Below are positions 33,736 through 45,300 of a stretch of 64,000 bases of DNA, in pieces; position 1 is the first letter of the stretch; each line of letters starts with the position of its first letter. The notes below the pieces were generated by a model, which was not told the origin of the DNA, did no database searches, and was given only the letters and a program-made list of their open reading frames with translations. The DNA comes from Odontesthes bonariensis (taxonomy: Eukaryota > Chordata > Actinopteri > Atheriniformes > Atherinopsidae): NCBI RefSeq assembly GCF_027942865.1, contig NC_134515.1, positions 7,865,339 to 7,929,338 on the forward strand, given 5' to 3'. The position numbers and the translations under genes are program-made.

Positions 33736-34302
33736 TGTCTTTGGCTTTTTCACATAAACTGATACCGATTAGAAAATCATCTGAAATGCTCAAAAAGCGT
33801 ACCGAGGACTCATCTTAGTTGCCATCTGACATTCACAGCCTTCATTCCAGTGAAACTTTGCTATCCCTCATCTATCACTGTCTGCATTTAGGCCCGGGCA
33901 GGTTGGCTGAACAAACAGCCACATAGCTGTGGTCGTAGCTGGGTGCAGCCCAGCACAGCCCCGATCAGAGCTGGCCTTGTTAGGAGAGCAGGCCCGTGAA
34001 GGGTTAAATCCACCTACAGTCATCTGCACTGCGGGGCCTTGTTCAGCAGATGTGTCGGGAATTTGTGGAGGGAAAAGATCGGGGCTCATTATGGGAAAAC
34101 ATTTATTAATGGCCTGTACTGTCTTCTGTCTGAAAGGAAAAGCCACCAATTTTTACCCGTCTGTTCAGGGGTCTAATGTGTTTTTAAAGAGGGGGGGGGG
34201 GGGTCCGTTTGTAGTCCTGGACATACCTGAATGTTCATTCTGCCTGTGGTCGAGATGCATTGTGGTTAATGCATCCCCTGGGGTTTGACACGGATGAACA
34301 GT
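33736..34302. other. Intergenic between chst13 and slc41a3
   Basis: No gene recognised. A 13-base G-run lies at about 34191-34203. The 119-codon ORF at 33929-34288 has no similarity and overlaps one on -. Confidence 0.5.
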
Positions 34303-34944
34303 CGCTGTATTCGGAACCGCATACTACATACTGCATACTACATACTACATATTTGCATACTCATCAATCAGACAGTATGTAGAGCGTTTACCCACAATGC
34401 ATTTCTCTCCTGTCCGAGCCAAAATCAGCCGGCCTGAAGCTGATTTCACTTAAGCTCTAAACTCTGTAAACTTTAGCAACATTTGAAACATTTTCAGGTG
34501 AGAAAGTAGTCGTTTAGATCCCCAACGTATTTAAAATCTGACAAAATACCGCCCATTTACAATTTTGTTCCCACGAATTCGGCGCTACTAAAGCTAGCCG
34601 CAGTGAGCAACGCACTTCCGGTTATTTTCACAAAATAAAATACCTGTTGCCTTTTATCATAGGGAAAGCCATTACGATACAATTGGTGCTTTTGTTTTGA
34701 AAACAGGAAGTGAACCTACTCTCGTTGTAGCTAGCTTGAAACTGCCGTTTTGACAGGAAATGACAATCGGCGATGTTACGTTGCATCTTGGGTAGTTTGA
34801 GTATGAGTAGTAACCTCATGATGCATACCCAACATTTCAGAGAATCTAGTATGCATCCGGGAACTTCTCGCTTACTCAAACTTGCATACTAACTCAAAAA
34901 GTTAGTATGAGTAGTATGAGTAGTATGCGGTTTCGAACACAGCC
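34303..34944 (-). mobile_element. MITE family A, copy 2 (about 642 bp)
   Basis: Inverted relative to the copies at 8226 and 48303; for instance ACAATTTTGTTCCCACGAAT here is the complement of text in copy 1. The left end is slightly mutated (CGCTGTATTCGGAACCGC) and the right end reads GGTTTCGAACACAGCC. The flanking dinucleotides are not identical, so the target duplication is lost. Confidence 0.85.
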
Positions 34945-37900
34945 TATTTCATCCCGAACTCCTCTAACATCAACTGTTGCAGTGCAGGAGCTCAGGGCTG
35001 AATCGGTGGATGTCCAGTAAACGGTGAGACTTATGTGTGCTTTTGAGAAAACAGTAAATCTTCCAAAAACAGTTCAAGCTGCCATAATTAACATAAAGTT
35101 GATTAGTGTGGAGGCCTCACTTACAATGTAGCCAAGTAGATAAAAGTTTTAAAAAGAAGAAGAAAGCCCTACAAAGTGATTTATATTTAAAAGGCATAAA
35201 GGATGAAACCAGTGAGAATGAGTCCTGGTGAAGTGTTGATAAATAAGAAATTAATTCTGAGTTTGTCACATCTCAGGCTTTTGTGTGATTGACCACCAAA
35301 CCGAACAGTCACAGAGTAATTTAAGCACCCGGACAGATCTCGGCTCAGCTCATGTGAGCCACATCTGTTCATATAAAGTGTTTCTGTCTCCTTCCAGCTT
35401 TGGACTCGTACAACATTGTTAAATTGTGCAACTTTGCATCCTCACGGCGGGTAAGTCCTGGCGAGGATTCGGCGGAGTCGAGTCCGATCGTTGGCCGAGT
35501 TTGTGTGGAGCTCTCGGACTTCCACTGTGTACTACTGGCTCTGTAAATCCAGTAGTTTTTCTTTTTATTCGTCTCCAACTTGAGTAGACGGCCAAAGTTG
35601 TTCGGTTCTGTCATCCAGGGAAGATGCATTCCCCTGATGGAGGAAAAACAGTTGGCTTCCTCGTTAATAATTGGATGCTTGTGCATTTTAGCAGGCTTAT
35701 TTATAATCTCCGGGTGTTCAAGTTGGTGTCTGCTTTCTTGCATCAAATACTCAATCTATCTGTGTCATGGAACTGGGATTTTCGACCTGCCCTAAAAGTC
35801 CTGAGCATTAAATCTGTGAAAAAACTATCAAACCGTCAAAGTCCTCAGTTCAGTTTTAAGCAAATACTGTCGCACATCTCTGAATTTAACAGCTTTAATT
35901 AAATGTCTTCAGTAGAATTAATAATCTAATGACCAAAGGATGAGAAAGAAAATCAAGTGCCACATTAATCGGAATGTTTTTCCTCATCAGGGGATCCAAA
36001 CTCGTCCATTTTATCTGCAAATGATCTCACATTGTCCATGATGATCAGGGGAAGAAATGTTTTAAGCCTCTTCCTCCCTTTTTTTTTTTTTTCTTTCTCC
36101 ATTTTGTTTCTGCTCAGCCTCTTGGACGTCTCCTCTCAACTCGTGTTGATGTGGCCGTCTTATTCCAGTCGTTACTTGGGTTCAGTCAGATGCTCCAACA
36201 GGTTAACAGCTTTCCTGTGGCCATGGTTACGCATCAAAACAAATGTTTAAAAAAAACAGCACAGAAAAATGTGTTTTCACAGAAAAAAGCTCAATAGAAA
36301 ATCTCAAAAATATTTATAGAAAGACTCGTGCTCAGAGCTGCAATCTGGAATATAAATTGAAAATATGAAGTTAAAGGCTCAAACTGTCTTCTGTTTGTCT
36401 TATGTACGGTTTTATTCAAGACACCTTGTGGTTTGGTCGTCATCAAGTCCCTGATCATGCGACTGAAATGTAGAAATTTATTCTTTTGTTGTCGTTTGTT
36501 CACTATTCCATGTAAAACTCAACGCCCTCAGTATTTAGGACAATTTTAGATGAAAAAGATGCTTTATTTTTATGTCGAAATACTATTTTCTTCAACAAAA
36601 CTATCACAGAAAACCATAGTCACACATATTCTATTCTGTCTTTTGTTGCTCGACCACAGAAGTCTTTCCAGAGGGGGGGTGTAACCCTCAGGAATCACAA
36701 AACTCTTGCTGCAGAGACACAATCGGTATTCATATTCTGCTTGTGTCGGCCTCAAACGGACCGGCAGCGCCGTTCCTCCGGGGTTTTATTATTATGCAGA
36801 GCTGATATGAGTAGTGGGCAGAGGGTATTTAGCTTTTCAGTCAGAGCAGACGGGGATCTGGGGGGAATTTAACATTTGGTGTGACGATTACAATTCTGCG
36901 TACATTATGCGCGTAACGTTTTTTTTTTGTTTTAGTTTATTAGTTATTTCACTGCCACAAAGGATTTGTTTTTGCACTTTTTAGTCTATTTCTGCGCTAA
37001 AGACCAGCGTACAGTATTTACAGGTTCAACACAGCAGGCCACTAACTGAGGCCGGTCTCTTCCTTTTCAGACACAAGCTGTCCTAAGACGTAGTTTGTGA
37101 GTTTTTTTGGGGGCGGGCTTTAAAATAGTTGAACCCAGGTTATTTATGCTAGTGGATATCTATTTTTATGGGTCATTTATAAAGGGAACAAATGGCTTTT
37201 CTGCCTGTGCTTGGGGTTCTCCAGGCCTCTGTGGTGCTTAAAGATGCAGAACATTGCTATTTTTCATTCTTTCCTTTTATTATTCAGTGTATAGTTTAAT
37301 TGTAATGTAGCTAAATGAGAAGGCAGCATGCTGTATACACAGCTGGGCCCATTTTACTGAGCGCTTTACTGAACCGATAAGAGGGAGAGCAAGTGACAAA
37401 GTGAACACATTACATGTTTATAGCAAAACAACTGCGAAGGGAGGCCTAAATTTAATAAAAGTAGATCGCATAAGCGTCTGTTTTTCTGGAAAACCGTTGA
37501 AGCTTCCTTGGTGGCGATAAGTGGATTGTAGCCCTCGTTAGCGTTTGTCCTACTTTTACAAGTCGGACTCGAGTTTCTGCCGTGAAAAAAAAAGTTTACA
37601 GCCTGCCACATGATATTGTGCATTCTTGGGTTGGAAGTAACGCTAATAAATGGTAGTTTGGCAAAAATCACAGATTGTACCAAATCTGCAGTGCCTGGAT
37701 CGTATTAGACGAAGCCTCCGAGACAAAGGTGCACAGAAACAGCTGTTAAGGATGAGACTTTTCTTCATTTATTTGTTCGGTTCCCATGTTACAGAAGACG
37801 GACCAGCCTCCTCTCCCCTTTCATTTACAAGTTAAGCACCAAGCGTGTGAAAAATTCCACAAAGTAGCACAGCTATGCATCTCCTGCAGAGAGATTACAG

Positions 37901-38910
37901 CTCACTTTCTCTGTTTTTGTTGTTTTAGAGACCCACAAAATTTCACAAATCAATGTTTTTCAAGGTGGCTAGTGTTGTTTTGTTGAAGCTTCTCAGCCGT
38001 GTACGTGCACGCTATCTCACGTGCACAAATGAATCAGTACGTGCAAAGATTGACCAAAACAGAGTGAATCGTTTATCGTATGTGGCCTCATTTTGTGGTC
38101 ACTGTGGTAAAACGTTGCTTGGAAATGTGTTTTGTTTTGGTTTTGTTTTGTTTTTTTGGGGGATTTTTCAGATAACTTTTTCCAGTCTAATCCCTTGTTC
38201 AGAACATCTCAACGCTACAGTTTTAATAAAGTACAAAATCAGTCTGAACCAACTGGAAACATTTATTTATATCATTCTCCATTTCTTTTAAAAAAAACAC
38301 GTGCTCTGCTTTAAAGATGTCACTTCCAATTTTTCTCTGCGCACAAACGATGATGTACATAATGGCAAATCAGCAGAAATTTTATTTTTTTTTTTTCCCA
38401 GATATTTTTCCATTTTTTTTCTTGTAGTCATGCTTTGAAAAGTGCAATATCTATGTGTTAGAATGGATAGTGTGTTTAAAAGCTGAGTCATCAGTGACTT
38501 CTTCAGTCGAGCCTTAAATTTAGTTAATTTTTCTTTCTGCAGCCGTAGATTACAGGGTGCTCATCTGTTATGCTTCCCTGTGTAGCTGTAACTTGGAAGA
38601 GATTGACTTGCCAAAAGTAGATTACACCCCCCCGCCCTTCGTCTCTGAGAACTGAGGTTCGATGGATCATTGTGAAATCACAATCTGGAAGACAAATGCA
38701 CTTGTGCCACAAAACTGTGAATGTTATAACTGAAGTCCACATGCTGTTGTGATCATTGACTGGTTACCTTGAAGTTTCAATAAACATAAACCCACCAACC
38801 CCGCCCACCCACCCCAACAGCAGCATTTTTCTGTCTGATTACGCATTGATTTTACACTTTGACCCCATTTACTGCTGTATTTAAAAAGTGGTTTGTTTTC
38901 AATAAAGCTT
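34945..38910. other. Intergenic, no gene recognised
   Basis: About 4 kb. One short open segment (about 35398-35545 on +) follows an acceptor-like TCTCCTTCCAG and includes GTAAG, but its product resembles nothing I know. Other ORFs (up to 125 codons, 35369-35746 on -) look like chance. Scattered poly-T runs are present. Confidence 0.45.
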
Positions 38911-39391
38911 ATAGTTGGGGGGATGGCTCAGGGAGCCCTGAAACATCCCATAGTTAAGCTGCTATAGGCCCAGACTGCTGGGGGGCCTCTTCCTCACTTT
39001 TTTCCCCTCATATGACATTACTGTGGTCATAAACTTGTGCTTCTCTGTCTCAGCAGGTATCCTTTGAATGCTTTTTGTTTTCTGTCTTCTCAAACCCCAG
39101 CTGGTGGAGGCGGGCGGCCTTCCTGAGTCTGGTTCTCAGAGGTTTCTTCCTGTTAAAAGGGAGTTTTTTCTTCCCACAGTCGCCTCAGGCACGCTCGGGA
39201 CGGGGGATTGGACCGAAGAGAAGTTTCGGTGCAATCTGTTGGTTTTTTAATTAGCTCTCTATGTATAAATTAGACTAATTTTGAATTGGATTTGATTGGA
39301 TTATTACAATGAATTGGACTCTAATTGACTTGCATCATTGAGGTGACATTTGATGTTATTTGGCACCATATAAATAAACAGAATTGAATTG
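38911..39391 (+). mobile_element. LINE 3' UTR fragment (L2/Rex-type)
   Basis: Reads AAGCTGCTATAGGCCCAGAC, then GGTTTCTTCCTGTTAAAAGG and GAGTTTTTTCTTCCCACAGT, then GAGGTGACATTTGATG and TTTGGCACCATATAAATAAA, ending in (GAATT)n. This order is the 3' end of a very common teleost non-LTR element. No coding part remains. Confidence 0.8.
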
Positions 39392-40681
39392 ATGAAACTA
39401 ATCTTTATGAGGGAATTGTATCATAAGAATTCTCTCTAACGCATTGCGCTTGCCATCATTCATGCTAACTTTAACTTTGCGTTCTCACTCTGCTATAAAG
39501 ATTCAAAGAGGAGTTATACAGCGTCTATTGGGATGACGAGCTCAATGCAGCCTTCCAAAATAGAAATGAATGATTTCACATGGACCATTTTAAACATTTG
39601 CTATGAAGTTTGAAAGTGACAACATAAATTATTAGAAAAAGTCATTTTGTCCACAGAAAGGCTGTGATGCTGCAGAAGTCTCTGCAAACGAGACATTCAG
39701 CACATAGAACTGCTTTTCCACTAAAACTTTTACCATATGGAGACCAAGTGCTGGCTCGGTCCTCCAGTTGGTTTTGAGGAGGTGAAAACCATCTCCAGAA
39801 CTGCTATGTTTATTATGGTGGTATTTACACAGCTGGGATTACTCTCATCGTCGACCTCTTGGGGATTTTCCAAGTCTGGCATCAACAGGTCCCACTCTGC
39901 TGCAAAGTTTTTATCCTCCATTGGCAGCAGAGCTGGAACGCCACCATTTTACGGAGGTTTTTTTCAGCCTCCGTCCTTGGGAGTCTTGTCTTTCAGTTTT
40001 AATTTTGGTATCTCCTGGTCTCACCAGCCAACCATTAAACTATAGTTTCCCTGAATCTCTACAGCAGAGGTACAGAATGCCAAGTTGACATGATTGACAT
40101 GTTAAATGAACTGCATTAATGGGAAATATTCCTACATATGAAACTCCTGAGGTATCCCTGACTTCTGCTGTGTAGTAATGCTGGAAACCCTTTATTCTTA
40201 TATCCTTGACTTTCTCAAAATTGTTTGTCACATTTGCTCGGTATGTCATTGATAAACCTCAACTAGTCTCTGTTACAGTATTCAGATTAAATCTGAATTT
40301 ATTATGCACTTTTTGTCAGTTAACTCTGCCTTTTTGTAGGTTTCAGATCCAAAGCAACAGTGATTTTGTTCTGGTCAGACACTTTTATCAACAGGTAACT
40401 GCACTTAAGAGTGTTAACTATGTATAAGGCGATGAAACCTGATAGAAAAATATTGCAAAATAATTGTGTTTTATTGTTTAAGGACCAAAAATGAGTTTAA
40501 GATACTGTTGTGATCCCTCAGTGTTCGGGCTTTGCAAGTCCACAACTACATGTTTTAGCATTTTGCTGCCACTAGGGGGCAGTCTCAGAAACATGGAACA
40601 ATCTTTGTTGTGGGCTGTTCTTTGTTGTGTTGCTGTTGTTGTTGATCTTTTTACAGTATCATCAGAGATTCTATAATACTA
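39392..40681. other. Intergenic, nothing recognised
   Basis: ORFs of 102 codons (39737-40045, +) and 63 codons (-) overlap and show no domain. No repeat boundary was paired. Confidence 0.5.
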
Positions 40682-41474
40682 CAGATTCGCTACTCACGGT
40701 GCATTTCCGGTTTCCAACGAGGCGATTTTAGTTGCAGTTCCACCCTCTTTCCACGTGGGGCGCTCAATTTTGGAGACCAGAATGAATGGACTCCTATGGA
40801 GCTATACGCCCTAGCGTGCCCTTATCTCAAGATATAATTTTTTCTCTAGTAATTCGAATTTTGTGTTCTAAAGAGGATGTTTAGAAAATACCCATGGCTG
40901 AGTTTTAGATTTTTAGAGCCACTCATTTGCTTAAAATAAGGATTTTAATTGTATATGACGTCATACATAGCTTACGACCGGAGATGCCGCTTTACGGCAA
41001 CAATCCTGCTTGTTGTTGGTCTCAAAGGCAGCAGCGTTTTCAAGGAAGAGCTGTAGTAAGAGAGAATGTGTGGTAACATAAGCGGAAAAAGTCCATCTTA
41101 ATTCTGTTGTCGCTTGGTATGGAGCCAGTCGTCAAGCGGTGCCTCTGGTCGTAATTCATTCTTTTGCCGGTCGAACAGCTGTCATTAGCACAATGCTAGC
41201 GTGTTGTGGACAACAAGAAGCCAACCTGTAAGAAATCAAAGGGATATATGTACTCGTTCAGTAGATTTTTTACTTGAAACCCATGTTGAGCTCTCAGAAA
41301 CTACATTCAAATCTGAGCGCTCTTGAGGAGACTTAGGTGAAACTGACCATTTGTAGCATCTAGCTCTATTGGGCCCCATTCATTCTGGTCTCCACCGACG
41401 CCCCCAGTGGAATTCTGGTGGAACTGCAGCCAAAAAGCCGGTACAATGGGGCTTAATAGTGAGTGGCAAGGCTG
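40682..41474. mobile_element. Non-autonomous DNA transposon with long inverted ends
   Basis: The ends are inverted relatives: left CAGATTCGCTACTCAC, right (reverse-complemented) CAGCCTTGCCACTCAC. Further in, both sides share GCAGTTCCACC and GGAGACCAGAATGAATGG in opposite orientation (40733-40790 versus about 41375-41430). The CAG start suggests hAT, but the flanking 8-mers do not match well. No transposase ORF. Confidence 0.7.
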
Positions 41475-41484
41475 TTAGATAGGC

Positions 41485-42510
41485 TGTGGTATCGTGCAAA
41501 AGTCATGAGCCACCCCTCATTTATTTTTTATTTATAGAGAAACAAGTGCAGGTGATTTGTTGGAAAATATGTATATTGTTTTATTTTTAAAAAATGGAGA
41601 AAGAATGTAGTTAGAAGTTTTAAACTGGTTTATTTAAGTTGGAAAGAGACTTTAATAAAAAACAGAGACATTTAGACTTCTTGTTGATGCAGTGGTACTG
41701 CACAAGTAACCCATGGATTTCCTTGTTTTTGCAGTTTTACCTAAAAAAGTTACTTTATAATGGACATATAATCATTGTTAATCACAAGTAAAACTTATGC
41801 TCCATGACAGATATCTGACTTTAATGATTATGCTATTAATGTTCATCTTATTGACTTTCTGAGGACCAGGAATAACTGAAAACGGAATAATCTATGGTAC
41901 AAAAAATGAAAATCTTTAGTGCAGAAATCTTCAGCCTCGTTTCATTCTGTGTTGCAAGAAAAGCAGGTGCAGGGATTTATTGAAACAAACATAAATGTAA
42001 ATGCAGTATGTGAGACAAAAACAGATGTTATACAGTTTTACAGCTCCTTTATTCTCCAGCACAGCCTGAACCCTCTCAGACGAGCTTTCTGTCCTTTCTT
42101 TAAGGAGTCTTCAGGAATAGTTCTCCAGGCTTCTTGAAGGACATCCCAAAGCTCTTCTTTGGATGTGGGCTGCCTTTTGTTTTGTCTATGTCCAGATGAT
42201 CCCACACTGCTTCAGTAATGTTGAGCTCCGGGCTCTGGGGAGGATTCATCCCTCCATCAGACCTGCTGCCACTGATTTTCAGCCCACTTCTTGTGTCCTT
42301 TGGCACAGCTCAGCCTTTTCTCCCTGTTTCCCTTCCTTAAGAACGGCTTCCTGACAGCCACCCTTCCATGGAGCCCATTTCTGATGAGGCTTGGGCCAAC
42401 AGCAGATGGATCAGCTGAAGGTCCAGATGCATCTCTCAGCTCCTGTGTCAGGTCTTTGCTGGATGTTTTCCTCTTTCTTAAGGACATCACTTTCAGATCC
42501 TGTTAATGTT
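41485..42510 (-). mobile_element. Tc1-like element, internally deleted
   Basis: The left end resembles a Tc1 terminal repeat (GTGCAAAAGTCATGAGCC). A broken Tc1 transposase lies on - at 42100-42490. The outer boundaries are approximate; I could not confirm a TA duplication. It serves as the uninterrupted reference for the split copy at 1975-2550. Confidence 0.65.
42100..42490 (-). pseudogene. Tc1 transposase, catalytic core deleted
   Basis: The N-terminal side keeps the second helix-turn-helix region: LHGRVAVRKPFLRKGNREK, then AKGHKKWAENQWQQV. Then, without the DDE catalytic segment between, comes the C-terminal part PQSPELNITEAVWDHLD in another frame. In intact Tc1 proteins about 150 residues separate these. 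It cannot encode an active enzyme. Confidence 0.8.
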
Positions 42511-42629
42511 AAACTGTTAGTGATACGAAAAACTACAGAAAGTCACAGTAGCATCTAATCTCCCCTGTAGCCCACAGAGTGCAGTGTAGAGTAACAGAGC
42601 ATAGAAATGAGCAGAATTTACTAAAAAAT

Positions 42630-43377
42630 TAGGGCTGGGCAACGATTAAAATTTTTAATCTAATTAATCACATGATTTCCCTGATTAATCACGATGAATC
42701 GCATTTGTACGCAAAATCCAAAAATGAATCCAAAAGTAGTGTATAGCTTTTAGCATTTAGCTTTATTTTAAATGTGCTGCCATATGAATGAAAGTGCCAT
42801 AACATTTGTTGTGCAAACACACTTTTAACATCAGCATCTTTCTGTAGTTTTTATGTAGAAGCCTCGCTCCACTGTCTGTTTCCTTGAATGACTTGCTGCT
42901 ATCAGTTGTGTGTTTTGCCTTTAAGTGATATTTTAGACTGGAACTACTACGCTGAGAAGACAATTCAACTTGGCAGTGTTTACAGATGACTTTGGTTCTG
43001 TCGACTCCGCCGTCTGGAAGAACTTTAAAATGAAAACGGCCGAGTAAAAGTTCCGTACCCTTCTCCATGTTTGTTGGATCCACCGATTACTTTCTTTTCC
43101 TGTTCCACAGCAGACAGCAACAGACTTTTACAATAATAAAATTGGGTGGCCCTGTGCTGCGTGTCGTTCCCCCTCTCTCTGCCCCCTGCTTCCTGTCTCT
43201 CTGAACTTTCCTATCCATTAAAGGCACAAAAGCCCTCAAAATTTTATTTATTTTTGTTTAATTTAAAAATGTATTCATTTTTTTTAAAATGGAAAAATAA
43301 AACGTGCGTTAATGCTCGATAAAATAAATAAAATAACGCATTAACGCGACATTAACGAGTTAACTCGCTCAGCCCTA
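42630..43377 (-). mobile_element. hAT element with BED zinc finger remnant
   Basis: The ends are TAGGGCTGGGCAACGA and, reverse-complemented from the right, TAGGGCTGAGCGAGTTA. Both are followed by AT-rich ATTAAT/ATTAAC phrases. The flanks, CTAAAAAATT at the left and CTAAAATT at the right, look like an 8-bp duplication altered by slippage in the A-run. It is 748 bp and carries only the transposase N-terminus on -. Confidence 0.82.
42763..43083 (-). pseudogene. hAT transposase N-terminus with BED finger
   Basis: A 106-codon open frame with VICKHCQVEL, then SSSLKYHLKAKH. The C-x2-C and H-x4-H ligands of the BED finger are all present; BED fingers bind transposon ends. After the finger the similarity stops and the linker and catalytic domains are missing. 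It lies inside the hAT element at 42630-43377. The residual frame is open but unlikely to be a functional gene. Confidence 0.75.
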
Positions 43378-44599
43378 CTAAAATTCATAGTAATGCAACA
43401 ATTGTGGAAGACCCTGACAAGTAAACATTGACGTCACCACCGCCTCCTCCCACCATGAAGCTTCACTTAGCAGCAAAGATATGAAAGGACAAATAAAGTA
43501 AACATTCACCGGAGACAGCTTTTGGACTGTCAAAGACTGAAATCTGCTTTTCGTCAGTACTGGTAAGTGCAAAGCTCTTTGTTATTGTTGTGGAGGCAGA
43601 TTGTGTTGTAGCATGAACTTTTCTCCACTTACACACGTTGAGTTGACAACGAGGTGATTGTGTTTGGTATCTGTGAATTACCCAAGAGGAACAGCGGCAG
43701 GTTCATGAAGATGTCCTCTTTTACGCCAATAAAACACCTCGTGTGGAAAGGTGTCTGTACGTTGGCCACTGTGTTTGTGCTAAAAGAAAATAAACGAGCT
43801 AATCATGTGTAAACTTTACACGACTGAAGAGATTCATCTTAAAATTTTAAAAAGTGCTTTGATAGGCAACTGAACCGAAGCGTATATTTTGTTTCCCTCC
43901 CTTACAGACTAAACAAGTTATTTAATCATGAATATTGAAGGATGCATAAACCAGCGATACGCCTGTTGCAGAGAAGTCTAATATAGTTGATCATAGCGCC
44001 CCGCTTTTTAAACTCTGAACAGCTGCTTTTATAGCTGACAGTTTGCATAATTGTTACAAAAACTAGCTGCTGTCATTAACACGTCCATCTAGTGACAGTA
44101 GAACTGTAAATAAACGGATTGATTATTGAATGATAAGTAAATAAATAAGACTTACATTGGCTCCAGTCTTACACGACTTTCGTTGTTTTAGGTGATGGAG
44201 CCGAAATAACAGACAACTTCCCACTTAGTTTTTATTAAAATAGAACTGTTCATAGCCACAAAATGACAGGAACACTCAGCACGTTTCACCGCACTTCATC
44301 TTTGCACACACGCAGGACATCACACAGTACAGGTGTGGAAGCTCAGGTGACCGAACACTGCGAGAAAGAAAAGCACTTTTAAAAGGCTTGACGTTTTTAA
44401 ATGTGGCAGTGACGACAACAAAGAAGTTTTGCCTAAAAAACTAAAGGCCCGTTGCAACATTTATTTTTTCCATTGGCATGGTTGCAGATGAGCTTTTAGT
44501 TACGTTACAGTTAACATTAATTTGATCTGAAGGCAACTTTTGACTATTTATAAAAACAAAAGTGGAAGTCTGCAATCAAATGTTTCACCATCACACTCT
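43378..44599. other. Intergenic, nothing recognised
   Basis: AT-rich, short ORFs only, no paired repeat ends. Confidence 0.5.
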
Positions 44600-45300
44600 G
44601 TTCTAATTACCAGGGCTGAGTGATAAAAAACACATTTTTAAAGGGGAAAAAAAATCCAACTTTGTAGAAGAAAATGCATGTTTGTGGTCACTTTTTGGCA
44701 CAAAAGAGAAAACAAAACTCTGTGTGGTTCGGGCAAAAAGTCTATTTTGCTTGGGACCCTTCCTAACTGGATCTCCACTTTGGTCTGGTCTGTCCAAAGG
44801 ACATTGTTCCAGAAGTCTTGTGGTTTGTTCAGATGCAGCTTTGCAAACCTAAGCTGTGCTGCCATGTTCTTTTTAGAGAGAAGAGGCTTTCTCCTGCAGC
44901 CCTTCCACACAAGCCATACTTGTTCTGTCTGTTTCTAACTGTGCTCTCATGAACTTTAACATCTAACATGCTAACTGAGGCCTGTGGAGTCTGAGATGTA
45001 GCTCTTGGGGTTTTGATCTTGGGGTGAACTTGCTGGGACGTCCACTCCTGGGACGACTGACAGCTGTCCTGAATGTTTTCAGCTTGTGAATAATCTTTCT
45101 CTCTGTAGAACGATGGACTCCAGGTAGTCTTAAAACCCTTCCCAGATTGATGGGCAGCTTCTCTATGATCATTGCTGATGTCTTTCCTCCTTGGCAATGT
45201 GCTAACACACTTGAATGCTCCAGACCAGCTCACTACAGATTGATTAGCTGCACCTGGCTGCTACTTGTCCTCTGAATTCCCATGGAAGAAGTAAGGGTGG
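44600..45300 (-). pseudogene. Tc1-family transposase, multiply frameshifted
   Basis: Pieces on - in several frames appear in the correct order. The N-terminal HTH part has SGRPSKFTPRS (the GRPR-like hook). Then comes RKPLLSKKNMAAQLRFAK, with NKPQDFWNNVLWTDQTKVE covering the first catalytic Asp. Frames shift between pieces and the C-terminal catalytic residues are absent. This is a different Tc1 subfamily from the copy at 42.1-42.5 kb, judging by the divergent text. Confidence 0.8.
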
